Positions 26,245-35,470 of a stretch of DNA of 64,000 bases are shown here, piece by piece. The stretch spans positions 186,001 through 250,000 of the forward strand of contig NZ_FXAT01000004.1 in NCBI RefSeq assembly GCF_900177725.1, given 5' to 3'. The notes beneath the pieces are model-generated. The model was not told the origin of the DNA, ran no database searches, and worked only from the letters and a program-made list of their open reading frames with translations. Numbering within the stretch: position 1 is the first letter of the stretch; the number at the start of each line of letters is the position of its first letter. The stretch is from Paraburkholderia susongensis (GTDB lineage: Bacteria; Pseudomonadota; Gammaproteobacteria; Burkholderiales; Burkholderiaceae). Both the position numbers and the translations under genes were made by a program.

Positions 26245-26369
26245 CGGCGGGGATGCTACTACGGGCCTGCAGCGGGCGCGAGCCCCTGGCATGCGGCACG
26301 CGGCACGCGGCGACGGACACACGCACACGTGACCGGGCTGCCCGGCCCGCAATGCTATGCGATGCCCAA

Positions 26370-27536
26370 TCAGCCCGCCACCGCCACGCGCTGCGCGCGC
26401 CGCTCGATCGACACCGACCACAGCGTGAGCAACAGCGCGCCGAGTGCGCTCACGACGCCGACCCACGGCAGCGTCGTGAGCGGTGCGCCCGCGCCGATCG
26501 CCATGCCGCCGAGCCACGCGCCGGTCGCGTTGCCGAGATTGAAGGCGCCCTGGTTCAGCGTCGAGGCGAGGTTGGGCGCGTGGCTCGCGCGATCGACGAT
26601 CAGCATCTGCAGCGGCGGCACGATCGCGAACGCGAGCACGCCCCACACGAAAATCGTCAGCATCGCCGGAATGGGTGCGTGCATCGTCGCGGCGAATACG
26701 CTCAGGATCACGACGATCGCGAGCAGGAACGCGACCAGCGACGGCATCAGCCGCCAGTCCGCGAGCTTGCCGCCGAGCGTGCTGCCGACCGTCAGGCCGA
26801 GGCCGAACAGCAGCAGCACGAGCGTGACCGCGTGCGGCGTGAAGCCGGTCACGTCTTCGAGAATCGGCGTGATGTAGGTGAAGGTCGAAAAGAGACTCGC
26901 CGACGCCAGCACGCTGATGCCGAGCACCATCAGCACCTGCGGGTTCTTCAGCACGCTGAATTCGCGCACGAGGCTCGCCTTGTGCATCTCGATCTTCGCG
27001 GGCAGGCATACGGCGAGCGCAGCCGCCGCGATCACGCCGATGCCTGTGACCGCCCAGAACGTCGCGCGCCAGCCCACCGCCTGGCCGAGCGCGGTGCCGA
27101 GCGGCACACCGAGCACGTTGGCGAGCGTGAGACCGGTGAACATCAGTGCGATTGCCTGCGCGCGGCGGTTCGGCGCGACGAGGCCGGCCGCCACCACCGA
27201 GCCGATGCCGAAGAACGCGCCGTGGCAGAACGCGGTGACGATGCGCGCGGCCATCAGCACCGTGTAGTTCGGCGCGACCGCGCACAGCAGATTGCCGACG
27301 ATGAACACGCCGATCAGGCTCATCAACGCCCTCTTGCGCGGCATGTTGGCGACCGCGATCGCGACGAGCGGCGCACCGATCGTCACGCCGAGCGCATACG
27401 CGGACACGAGCATGCCGGCCGCCGGAATCGACACGGACAGATCGCGCGCGACGTCGGGCAGCAGCCCCATGATGACGAACTCGGTGGTACCGATTCCAAA
27501 CGCGGCAACGGCAAGGGCAAGCAGGGGCAAAGGCAT
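26370..27536 (-). CDS. MFS transporter, DHA1 family (AraJ/YdhP-like)
   Basis: A 388-aa, 12-helix exporter. The N-terminus PLPLLALAVAAFGIGTTEFV and MGLLPDVARDLSVSI are characteristic of the AraJ/YdhP group, whose members export sugars, purines or drugs. ATG at 27536 is preferred because the 16 upstream codons are not family-like. It and the downstream MFS gene may be co-transcribed. Confidence 0.85.
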   Translation of the reverse strand: MPLPLLALAVAAFGIGTTEFVIMGLLPDVARDLSVSIPAAGMLVSAYALGVTIGAPLVAIAVANMPRKRALMSLIGVFIVGNLLCAVAPNYTVLMAARIVTAFCHGAFFGIGSVVAAGLVAPNRRAQAIALMFTGLTLANVLGVPLGTALGQAVGWRATFWAVTGIGVIAAAALAVCLPAKIEMHKASLVREFSVLKNPQVLMVLGISVLASASLFSTFTYITPILEDVTGFTPHAVTLVLLLFGLGLTVGSTLGGKLADWRLMPSLVAFLLAIVVILSVFAATMHAPIPAMLTIFVWGVLAFAIVPPLQMLIVDRASHAPNLASTLNQGAFNLGNATGAWLGGMAIGAGAPLTTLPWVGVVSALGALLLTLWSVSIERRAQRVAVAG

Positions 27537-27899
27537 GGTGACGAGGTGTGACGTGTGAAGCGGAGCGATGGACACGCGCCGCACGGCCGACGTTATCGGG
27601 GCGAGAGCGTCAGTGCCGAATCAGGGGAAAACAGTAGGGGATTCTACCTAAGTCAGAAAAGGCGTGCTGGCCGCCCGGAAGGCTGTTGTTTTTTGTGGAA
27701 AGCGGGCGGCGTGGCACTGTGGGCGGGCGCTAGAGCGCGGTTGTGGCGACTCTTTTGTCGTGATTCGACTCGATATGCACATAGTGATTGAAATGATGGG
27801 TGACTATCATCGTTATGTACCTTGAAGGTCGGTGCTTGCCTGCTGATCGGGGCGGCGTTGCAACATGCTTATGCAGCGTAAATAATCCGGCAGGCTGTC
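27537..27899. other. Intergenic region, no clear gene
   Basis: A short plus-strand frame (27555-27791) has a composition unlike the neighbours and no family features. The stretch 27760-27830 is A+T-richer and may hold divergent promoters for the MFS gene and the gene at 27900. Confidence 0.5.
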
Positions 27900-28523
27900 A
27901 TGTTTCTTTCACATCCGGCTCGTAGCGTTAGCGCTCTATTTATGCGCTGGCGGTTTTCCGCCAGCTTGCCGAGCCTGCCTTTGTCCCTGCCTTTGCCGAA
28001 TTCATCGCCGGCCGTCGTGCCCGGCTGTGCCGAGATGGTCTGGATCGTGCCGCTCACCGAGCATTCGTGGTACGACCATGTGCGGCTCAAGCGCGTGTTC
28101 GTCACCGATGGCACGCGCCACCAGGTCGTGCTGGTCGATTTGCGCAAGCTGCTCGCCTGCGCGGATCGCGACAACACCGACTACGTGCTCAAGCCGGTCG
28201 CCGAATGGCATGGGGGCAAGGTACGCGGCATTCGCGAGTTTCTCGATCCCGAGAGTGCCCGCATTCCGCAGATGCCGTACGTGACGATCTCGACGCGCCG
28301 CGCGCCGGGTGTGCTCGGCTGGCTCGGTCTCGAGCGCGAGGGCGTGGTGGCGTTTCGCAATGGCCAGCACCGCGCGCGCTATCTGGCCGAGGCGGGCGCG
28401 CGCTGGTGTCCGGTGGAAGTGCACGAGCGCGAGGCCACGTTGCTGCGCGAGCTATGCGGCGCCGCCGACGACGCCCGCACGGTGATTCGCGCGACCCAGC
28501 TGGGCGGCGACGGCAGCGTCTAG
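27900..28523 (+). CDS. Unknown protein resembling plasmid fertility-inhibition-factor family proteins
   Basis: Up to 207 aa; starts at 27942 or 28035 (MVWIVPLTEHSW) are also possible, and the N-terminal 45 residues are low-complexity. The core has WYDHVRLKRVFVTDGTRHQVVLVD, a segment YVTISTRRAPG and the conserved-looking VAFRNGQHRARYLAEAGA. The last resembles the ParB/sulfiredoxin-type nucleotide site. I recall similar Burkholderia proteins named for plasmid fertility inhibition, but no plasmid or conjugation gene is near. Function unassigned. Confidence 0.5.
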   Translation: MFLSHPARSVSALFMRWRFSASLPSLPLSLPLPNSSPAVVPGCAEMVWIVPLTEHSWYDHVRLKRVFVTDGTRHQVVLVDLRKLLACADRDNTDYVLKPVAEWHGGKVRGIREFLDPESARIPQMPYVTISTRRAPGVLGWLGLEREGVVAFRNGQHRARYLAEAGARWCPVEVHEREATLLRELCGAADDARTVIRATQLGGDGSV

Positions 28524-28607
28524 TTGGGCGGGGGCTGGATTGGCGGCGGGGCCTGGAATGTTCATCCGCACTGCAACCGCAATCCCTTAACCCTCGCCGC
28601 ATCGCAC

Positions 28608-29606
28608 CTACCCCGCCGCGTGCACGACATTGCGCGGCGTGCCCGCCTGCCACGCCGCGACGTTCGCGAGCGTGGTCTGCGCGATCTCGGTCATCGCCTC
28701 GCGCGTGAAGAACGCCTGGTGCGCGGTGACGATCACGTTCGGGAACATCAGCAGACGCGCGAGCACGTCGTCCTGCAGCGGCAGATTCGAATGATCCTCG
28801 AAGAAGATGCCGCCTTCTTCCTCGTACACGTCGAGCCCGAGATGGCCGAGCTGGCCGTCCTTCAACGCGCCGATCAGCGCGTTCGCCTCGACGAGGCCGC
28901 CGCGCCCGGTGTTGATGAGCATCGCGCCGCGCTTCATCTTCGCGAGCGCGGCGCCGTCGATCAGGTGATAGGTATCGGGCAGCAGCGGGCAATGCAGACT
29001 GACGATGTCCGATTCGGCGAGCAGCGTGTCGAGCGGCACGTAGCGCGCGCCGAGCGCGAGCAGGTCGTCGGCGGGCGTGCCGGGATCGTAGGCGAGCACC
29101 TGCATGCCGAAGCCCGCCATGATGCGTCCGAACACCCGGCCGATGATGCCCGTGCCGATCACGCCGACCGTCTTGCCGTACAGATCGAAGCCGAGCAGCC
29201 CGTGCAGCGAGAAGTCGCCTTCGCGGGTGCGCGCGACCGCGCGCGGCAGGCGGCGGTTCAGCGCGAGGATCAGGCCGACCGCATGCTCGGCGACCGCATA
29301 CGGCGAGTAGGCTGGCACGCGCGCGACCAGCATGCCGAGCCGCTCGGCCGCCGCGAGGTCGACGTGATTGAAGCCCGCCGAGCGCAGCGCGATCATGCGT
29401 GTGCCGCCCGCGTGCAGCCGTTCGAGCGTGGCGGCGTCGACCTGGTCGTTGACGAACGGGCAGACCACTTCGTAGCCCTCGGCGAGGATTGCGGTTTCGC
29501 TGTCGAGGTGGGATTCCTGGAAATGCAGTTCATAGCCGTGCGCGGCATTGGCTTCGGCGAAGGTATCGCTGTCGTATTGGCGGCTGCTGAACAGGATCAT
29601 GCGCAT
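28608..29606 (-). CDS. ldhA: D-2-hydroxyacid dehydrogenase, D-lactate dehydrogenase-like
   Basis: An NAD-dependent D-2-hydroxyacid dehydrogenase of about 332 aa. The Rossmann motif is VGVIGTGIIGRVFG. Catalytic residues are Arg in ALRSAGFNHVD, Glu in GLDVYEEEGGIFF and His in VTAHQAFFT. The YEEEGGIFFEDHS segment is characteristic of fermentative D-LDH (LdhA). ATG at 29606 follows GGAGCCCGAT; an upstream ATG at 29627 lacks a good ribosome-binding site. Divergent from the aspartate module. Confidence 0.9.
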   Translation of the reverse strand: MRMILFSSRQYDSDTFAEANAAHGYELHFQESHLDSETAILAEGYEVVCPFVNDQVDAATLERLHAGGTRMIALRSAGFNHVDLAAAERLGMLVARVPAYSPYAVAEHAVGLILALNRRLPRAVARTREGDFSLHGLLGFDLYGKTVGVIGTGIIGRVFGRIMAGFGMQVLAYDPGTPADDLLALGARYVPLDTLLAESDIVSLHCPLLPDTYHLIDGAALAKMKRGAMLINTGRGGLVEANALIGALKDGQLGHLGLDVYEEEGGIFFEDHSNLPLQDDVLARLLMFPNVIVTAHQAFFTREAMTEIAQTTLANVAAWQAGTPRNVVHAAG

Positions 29607-30068
29607 ATCGGGCTCCGAAGAAGGCATGTTTTAGACATTTGTTTTGCGAAAACCGGCTTGCAGCAGCAAAAATAATATTGACAGGGTTGCGGAACTACCA
29701 TATCTCTTAAGAAGCATTCCGAACAAAGCATGTTCAATCATGCTGCAAGAAATCGACCAACCACAGATTATCTTTTCACGATGTTAGGCGACTTCGCGAG
29801 GAAAGAGTGACTGTCGGGCTTTCGGAAAGTCATGCCGGTGCCGCGTCCGTGCGGTGCTTGCGCCGTACCTGGGCTGTCTTGCAGGTGCCAGCCGCGCATT
29901 CTCCTTCCATCATCACCTTTCCTGCTTTCCGCTTCCCGTTATCAGCCATGTAATGCGTCATGCATGAAGCGTCATGACGAAGCCATTGGATGTCAGGCAG
30001 TCTGATTCGGTTTTCGAGCGGTAGGCATTCCGCTTTCTGCTAATCAACCTGTTACTCGGCGAGCCAAC
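29607..30068. other. Divergent control region between ldhA and the aspartate module
   Basis: No gene is evident. TTGACA at 29678-29683 with TATCTC 17 bp downstream is a possible plus-strand promoter. Near 29950-29985 GCGTCATG occurs twice around the palindrome TCATGCATGA, a possible operator. The distance to the first aspT start is about 90 bp. Confidence 0.45.
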
Positions 30069-31751
30069 ATGATCGGTGAATTGCTGAAGTCGCAACCGGA
30101 AATAGCGCTTTTCGCGTGCCTTGCCATCGGCTATTTCATCGGTTCATTTCGCATCGGCCCGATTCAGCTAGGCGGCGTGTGCGGCACTTTGATCGTCGCG
30201 CTCGTGCTCGGCCAAAGCGGCGCGCGCATCGCACCCGACCTCAAGAACATCGCGTTCGCCCTGTTCATTTTCGCGCTCGGCTTTACCGGCGGCCCGCAGT
30301 TCTTCGCGAACATCGGTCGCGGCTGGCGCTATGGCGTGCTCTCGCTGATCGAGATCGTGTCGGTGCTCGCGCTCATCATGATCGCGGTGAGCGTGATGCG
30401 GCTCGATATCGGCACCGCGGCGGGCCTGCTCGCCGGAGCCGCGACCGAATCGGCGGTGATCGGCACCGCTTCCGAGGCGATCGCGCGGCTCGGTCTGAGC
30501 GACACGGAAACGCTGCGCCTGCAGGCCAACATCGTCACGGCCTACAGCGTGAGCTACCTGTTCGGCCTGGTCACGATTGTCCTGTTCACGAGCCAGTTCG
30601 CGCCGCTTCTGCTGCGCATCAATCTGCGCGACGAAGCGGAGCGCGTGTGGCGCAAGCTCGGCGGCGAGGGCGCGTTCAGCGAGGGGCAGCGCGCCGGCGC
30701 GCCGGCGCTCGTGGGCCGCGCGTTTCGCATCAGCGCGGGCGACGGCGTCACGGTGCGCGCACTCGAAGAGCAACACGGCTACAACCTGACCGTCGAGCGA
30801 ATCGAGCGCGCGGGCGCGAATCTGCCCGTCGAGCCGACACTGCGGCTCGCGGCCGGCGACCTCGTGCTCGTGGCCGGGCGTCGCGCCGAGGTCGTTGAGG
30901 CGGCGGCCGGACTCGGCGAGGAAGTGGCCGGCGCGGATTTCGGCCAGGTCTTTGCGCAACGGCTCGACGTCGTGCTGACGCGGCCCGACGTGCATGGCAT
31001 GACGGTCGCGCAGTTGCGCGCGCAGGCCAAGCCGGAAAACGCGCGCGGCGTCTATATCGCGGCGGTCACGCGGCTCGAATCGACGATCCCCGCGCTGCCC
31101 GGCACCGAGCTCAATCGCGGCGACGTGCTGACGCTCGTCGGTGCGAAAGCCGACGTCGAGCGCGGCGCGAAGCGTCTCGGCTACGTGCTGCCCGCGACGC
31201 AGAAAACCGACTTCGTCTATCTCGGGCTCGGCGTGCTGGTCGGCATGGCGATCGGGCGTCTCGGCGGCACGATCGGCGGCGTGACGCTCGCGCTCGGCAC
31301 GGGCGGCGGCTGTCTGCTCTCGGGGCTGCTGTTCGGCTGGATCCGCTCGCGCCATCCGCTCGTCGGCTCGCTGCCGTCGGCGGCCGCGCAGATTCTCAAG
31401 GACTTCGGGCTCGCCACGTTCATCGCGGCGGTCGGTCTGTCGGCCGGGCCGGACGCGATCAAGCTGGTGCGCGAATACGGGCTCGCGCTGCCGCTCGCGG
31501 GCATTCTGATGGTGCTCGTGCCGGGTCTGCTGTCACTGTGGATCGGCCATGCGTTTCTCAAGCTCGAGGCGCCGATGCTGCTCGGCGCGATCGCGGGCCA
31601 GCAGTGCAGCACGCCGGCGATCAGCGCGCTCATCGGCGTGACCGGCAATTCGACGCCGGTGATCGGCTACACGATCACCTATGCGCTATCGAACATCCTG
31701 TTGCCCTTGATGGGGCCCGTGGTGGTGGGGCTCGCCGGCAAGCTCGGCTAG
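30069..31751 (+). CDS. aspT: Aspartate:alanine antiporter (AspT family), first copy
   Basis: Exchanges external aspartate for internal alanine. Coupled to decarboxylation it builds a proton-motive force. The 560-aa protein has AspT architecture: about five helices, two central TrkA-C-like cytoplasmic domains (VGRAFRISAGDGVTVRALEE and VHGMTVAQLRAQAKPENARG), then about five helices. The GLAGGALTQ-equivalent segment is LLAGAATESAVIG, with GQQCSTPAISALIG in the C-half. It is followed 80 bp on by a second copy. Confidence 0.9.
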   Translation: MIGELLKSQPEIALFACLAIGYFIGSFRIGPIQLGGVCGTLIVALVLGQSGARIAPDLKNIAFALFIFALGFTGGPQFFANIGRGWRYGVLSLIEIVSVLALIMIAVSVMRLDIGTAAGLLAGAATESAVIGTASEAIARLGLSDTETLRLQANIVTAYSVSYLFGLVTIVLFTSQFAPLLLRINLRDEAERVWRKLGGEGAFSEGQRAGAPALVGRAFRISAGDGVTVRALEEQHGYNLTVERIERAGANLPVEPTLRLAAGDLVLVAGRRAEVVEAAAGLGEEVAGADFGQVFAQRLDVVLTRPDVHGMTVAQLRAQAKPENARGVYIAAVTRLESTIPALPGTELNRGDVLTLVGAKADVERGAKRLGYVLPATQKTDFVYLGLGVLVGMAIGRLGGTIGGVTLALGTGGGCLLSGLLFGWIRSRHPLVGSLPSAAAQILKDFGLATFIAAVGLSAGPDAIKLVREYGLALPLAGILMVLVPGLLSLWIGHAFLKLEAPMLLGAIAGQQCSTPAISALIGVTGNSTPVIGYTITYALSNILLPLMGPVVVGLAGKLG

Positions 31752-31831
31752 CGCGGGGCAGCCGCGCCACGAGCGTGTGCCGCACTCAGTACCCAGTATC
31801 GCCAACTGATTCGCCAACCTACAGCGAGGGC

Positions 31832-33517
31832 ATGATGGACTGGCTACACAGCATCTTTCACAAATCACCCGAGATGGCGCTGTTCCTGTCGCTCGCCGTC
31901 GGCTATTTCATCGGGCAGATCAACTTCGGCAAGTTCCAGTTGGGCGGCGTGGGCGGGTCGCTGCTCGCGGCGGTCGTCATCAGCCAGGCGGGCGTGACGA
32001 TCGACAACGGTGTGAAGTCGGTGATGTTCGCGGTGTTCATCTACGCGGTCGGCTACGACTCCGGTCCCGGCTTCTTCAACTCGCTGAACCGCAAGACGCT
32101 GCGCGAGATCGCGATGGCGGTGTTCCTCGCGGTCAGCGCGCTGATTACGGTCATCGTGTGCGCGAAGCTGTTCCATCTGAACAAGGGGCTCGCGGCCGGA
32201 CTCGCGGGCGGCGCGCTCACGCAGTCGGCGATCATCGGCACCGCGGGCGATGCGATCGCGCGGCTCGGCCTGCCCGCCGATCAGGTCAAGTCGCTGCAGT
32301 CGGACGTCGCGATCGCCTACGCGGTGACCTACGTGTTCGGCTCGCTCGGCGCGATCATCGTGTGCGTGAACATCCTGCCGAAATTCATGGGCCAGGGCTT
32401 GCGCGAGGCGTCGATCGAAGCGGAGCGCGAACTGTCGGCGGGCACGCCGTCGCGTGGACCGGGGCAGGTGCTCGCGCTGCCCGAACTCGTCGGGCGCGCG
32501 TACAAGATCGATTACAGCGCGGGCAAAACGGTGCAGCAGGTCGAGTCGCTGCACGAGGACCTGCTGACGGTCGAGCGCATCAAGCGCGGCGGCCAGCAGA
32601 TCGAGCCCGCGCCCGATCTCGTGCTGCAGCCCGACGACATCGTGCTGGTCGTGGGCCGCCGCGAAGCGGTGGTCGCGTTCGGCGCGAACGGCAACGAGGT
32701 CGGCGACGCCGAGGACATCGGCGTCGTCATGCAGACGCGCGATGGCGTGTTCACGCGCAAGGGCATGAACCACACGACGATCGCCGCCGCGCGTGAGGTG
32801 GTCGATCGCGACATGCGGCACGGCGTGTACATCCAGAGCGTGTCGCGCGCGGGGCAGCCGCTGCCGGTTCTGCCCGAAACCGAACTCCAGCACGGCGACG
32901 TCATCACGTTCTACGGCTCGCCGAAGGACACCAAACGCGCGGTCGACGCCGCCGGCTACGAGCTGCCGTACAGCAACAAGACCGACTTCATCTACATGGG
33001 CGTCGGCCTCGTGATTGGTCTTCTGATCGGCCTGATCGTCGTCAACGTGGGCGGCGTGCCGCTCACGCTCGGCTCGGGCGGCGGCTGTCTGCTCGCGGGT
33101 CTGCTGTTCGGCTGGATGCGCGGCAAGCATCCGATGTACGGCGTGATGCCGTCGGCCGCCTCGCAACTGCTGAAGGACTTCGGGCTCGCCGCGTTCGTCG
33201 CGGTGGTCGGGTTGAACTCGGGCCTGCAGGCGGTGGTGACGGTCAAGCAGAGCGGCATGACGATCTTCCTGCTCGGCGTGTTCGTGACGCTGTTCCCGTT
33301 GCTGCTGACGATGCTGTTCGGCCGCTACGTGCTGCGCTACAACAATGCGGCGATTCTGGCCGGCGCGCTGTCGGGCTCGCGCAGCGCGAACCCGGCGTTC
33401 GGCGGCGTGCTCGACAAGGCGGAAAGCGCGGTGCCCACCGTGCCGTTCGCGATCACGTATGCGATCGCGAACGTCGCGCTGACGTTGCTAGGCCCGCTCG
33501 TGGTCGGACTCGTGTAG
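31832..33517 (+). CDS. aspT: Aspartate:alanine antiporter (AspT family), second copy
   Basis: The 561-aa protein starts at ATG 31832 after GCGAGGG; upstream frame is shadow of the first copy. Same architecture, with GLAGGALTQSAIIGTAGDA and a C-terminal GSRSANPAFGGVLDKA where the first copy has GQQCSTPAISALIG. The paralogues are clearly diverged in this substrate-site region. Different substrate preferences or a hetero-oligomer are possible. It precedes the aspartate decarboxylase by about 120 bp. Confidence 0.9.
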   Translation: MMDWLHSIFHKSPEMALFLSLAVGYFIGQINFGKFQLGGVGGSLLAAVVISQAGVTIDNGVKSVMFAVFIYAVGYDSGPGFFNSLNRKTLREIAMAVFLAVSALITVIVCAKLFHLNKGLAAGLAGGALTQSAIIGTAGDAIARLGLPADQVKSLQSDVAIAYAVTYVFGSLGAIIVCVNILPKFMGQGLREASIEAERELSAGTPSRGPGQVLALPELVGRAYKIDYSAGKTVQQVESLHEDLLTVERIKRGGQQIEPAPDLVLQPDDIVLVVGRREAVVAFGANGNEVGDAEDIGVVMQTRDGVFTRKGMNHTTIAAAREVVDRDMRHGVYIQSVSRAGQPLPVLPETELQHGDVITFYGSPKDTKRAVDAAGYELPYSNKTDFIYMGVGLVIGLLIGLIVVNVGGVPLTLGSGGGCLLAGLLFGWMRGKHPMYGVMPSAASQLLKDFGLAAFVAVVGLNSGLQAVVTVKQSGMTIFLLGVFVTLFPLLLTMLFGRYVLRYNNAAILAGALSGSRSANPAFGGVLDKAESAVPTVPFAITYAIANVALTLLGPLVVGLV

Positions 33518-33634
33518 CGCGCTCGCCGGATTTTTATCGGTCTCTCATCGATTCGTGCGCCGGCCGCAACCAGGCGAAACCGGGCGATCCGTCGCCACGC
33601 CGGCGTCTTTCACCTCTTCACTGGAGAACGCATC

Positions 33635-35296
33635 ATGGCAAAAGAGAAGGGCGACAAGAAGCACCCGGGCGCGCAAGCGGGCCTCTCCGCGCTGAGCCCG
33701 TTCGAACTGAAGGACGAACTGATCAAGGCAGCGGGCGGCGGCGCGGTCGAGCGGCCCGCCAACGCCGCGATGCTCAACGCGGGCCGCGGCAATCCGAATT
33801 TTCTCGCGACGATCCCCCGCCACGGCTTCTGGCAACTCGGCCTCTTCGCGATGCGCGAGTCCGAGCGCTCGTTCGCCTACATGCCCGAGGGCGTCGGCGG
33901 CTTTCCGCGCCGCGACGGTCTCGAAGAGCGCTTCGACCTGTTCCTGCGCGAAAACAAAGGTGTGCCAGGCATCGACTTTCTGCGCGGCGCGGTGTCGTAC
34001 GTGCGCGACCAGTTGGGGCTCTCTTCGGGCGACTTCCTCTATGAAATGTGCGAGGGCATTCTCGCCTCGAACTATCCGGTGCCGGACCGGATGCTCAAGC
34101 TCTCCGAGATCATCGTCGGTCAGTATCTGCGCCGCGAGATGATCGGCGCTCACCCGTTCGTCGGCGAATTCGACATCTTCGCGGTGGAAGGCGGCACCGC
34201 GGCGATGACGTATATCTTCAACACGATGCGCGAGAACCGGCTCATCAAGGCGGGCGATACGATTGCGCTCGGCATGCCGATCTTCACGCCGTACATCGAG
34301 ATTCCGCGCCTGAACGACTATCAGCTCAATGTCGTCAATCTCGAAGCCGACGTCGAGAACGGCTGGCAGTATTCGAAGAAGGAACTGGACAAGCTGCGCG
34401 ATCCGAAGGTGAAGGCGTTCTTCCTCGTGAATCCGAGCAATCCGCCTTCGGTGAAGATCAACGATGAGAGCCTCGAGTACATCGCGAAGATCGTCGAGGA
34501 GCGGCCCGATCTCATTCTGCTCACCGACGACGTGTACGGCACCTTCGCCGACGACTTCGTCTCGCTCTTCGCGCTCGCGCCGAAGAACACCATTCTTGTG
34601 TATTCGTACTCGAAGTATTTCGGCGCGACCGGCTGGCGTCTCGGCGCGATCGCGACGCATCGCGACAACGTGCTCGACAGACTGCTCGGCAAATTGCCGG
34701 CCGCCGTGAAGAAAGAGCTGCACCAGCGCTACGAGTCGATCACGACCGAGCCCGACAAGCTCAAGTTCATCGACCGGCTCGTCGCCGACAGCCGCACGGT
34801 CGCGCTCAATCACACGGCGGGGCTCTCGACGCCGCAGCAGGTGCAGATGGTGCTCTTCTCGCTGTTCTCGCTGATGGACACCCCCGACGCCTACAAGAAC
34901 GCGTTGAAGCGCCTGATCCGCAAGCGCAAGCAGGCGCTCTACGAAGAGGTGGGCATCTCGTTCGAAGACGACGATCCGAACCAGGTCGACTACTACACGA
35001 TTCTCGACATCGAGTTCCTCGGCGAAAGAGCGTACGGGCGCGAGTTCGTCGACTGGCTGCTGAAGAACACGGAGCCGTCCGAGCTGCTGTTCCGGCTCGC
35101 GCGCGAGGCGCGCGTGGTGTTGCTGCCGGGGCGCGGCTTCGGCACGCAGCATCCGTCGGGGCGTGTGTCGCTCGCCAACCTGAACGAGTCCGACTACCGC
35201 AAGATCGGCCGAGCGATGCGCAAGCTGATCGAGGAGTATGTCGAGCGCTTCAACGCGGCGACCGGCAAGAAGCTCGACAAGGGCAAGGTGAAGTGA
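33635..35296 (+). CDS. asdA: Aspartate 4-decarboxylase
   Basis: A PLP enzyme that turns L-aspartate into L-alanine and CO2. The 553-aa protein has the expected large size of the dodecameric beta-decarboxylases. The PLP lysine is in YSYSKYFGATGWRLG at about residue 327. FFLVNPSNPPSVKI and LTDDVYGTFADDFVS are typical of this family. ATG at 33635 follows TGGAGAACG. With the AspT genes it makes a proton-consuming aspartate/alanine cycle. A GC-rich hairpin without a T-run follows near 35308-35330. Confidence 0.94.
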   Translation: MAKEKGDKKHPGAQAGLSALSPFELKDELIKAAGGGAVERPANAAMLNAGRGNPNFLATIPRHGFWQLGLFAMRESERSFAYMPEGVGGFPRRDGLEERFDLFLRENKGVPGIDFLRGAVSYVRDQLGLSSGDFLYEMCEGILASNYPVPDRMLKLSEIIVGQYLRREMIGAHPFVGEFDIFAVEGGTAAMTYIFNTMRENRLIKAGDTIALGMPIFTPYIEIPRLNDYQLNVVNLEADVENGWQYSKKELDKLRDPKVKAFFLVNPSNPPSVKINDESLEYIAKIVEERPDLILLTDDVYGTFADDFVSLFALAPKNTILVYSYSKYFGATGWRLGAIATHRDNVLDRLLGKLPAAVKKELHQRYESITTEPDKLKFIDRLVADSRTVALNHTAGLSTPQQVQMVLFSLFSLMDTPDAYKNALKRLIRKRKQALYEEVGISFEDDDPNQVDYYTILDIEFLGERAYGREFVDWLLKNTEPSELLFRLAREARVVLLPGRGFGTQHPSGRVSLANLNESDYRKIGRAMRKLIEEYVERFNAATGKKLDKGKVK

Positions 35297-35470
35297 CGCG
35301 GTGACACGCGCCGGGGCATGACGCCCGGCGTATGTTGCGCAGCGTGCGGTACCCGGCGCAAAAAACTTGCGTAATCGCGCGGTTCGGTGAATGATCGGAC
35401 GAACGGCCTCGCTGGCGTCATCGCCGCGAGGCCGTTCGTTCCCTTGCGCCTGAATACTCACGTACCGATC

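Noticed and set aside
25084..27285. Possible fusion of two transporters in one 733-codon frame
   Set aside because: The first ~345 codons are an off-frame reading of the upstream MFS gene; the real protein starts at 26244 with a normal MFS N-terminus.
33545..35461. 638-codon minus-strand open frame
   Set aside because: Antisense to aspartate 4-decarboxylase, which carries the PLP lysine motif and normal length.
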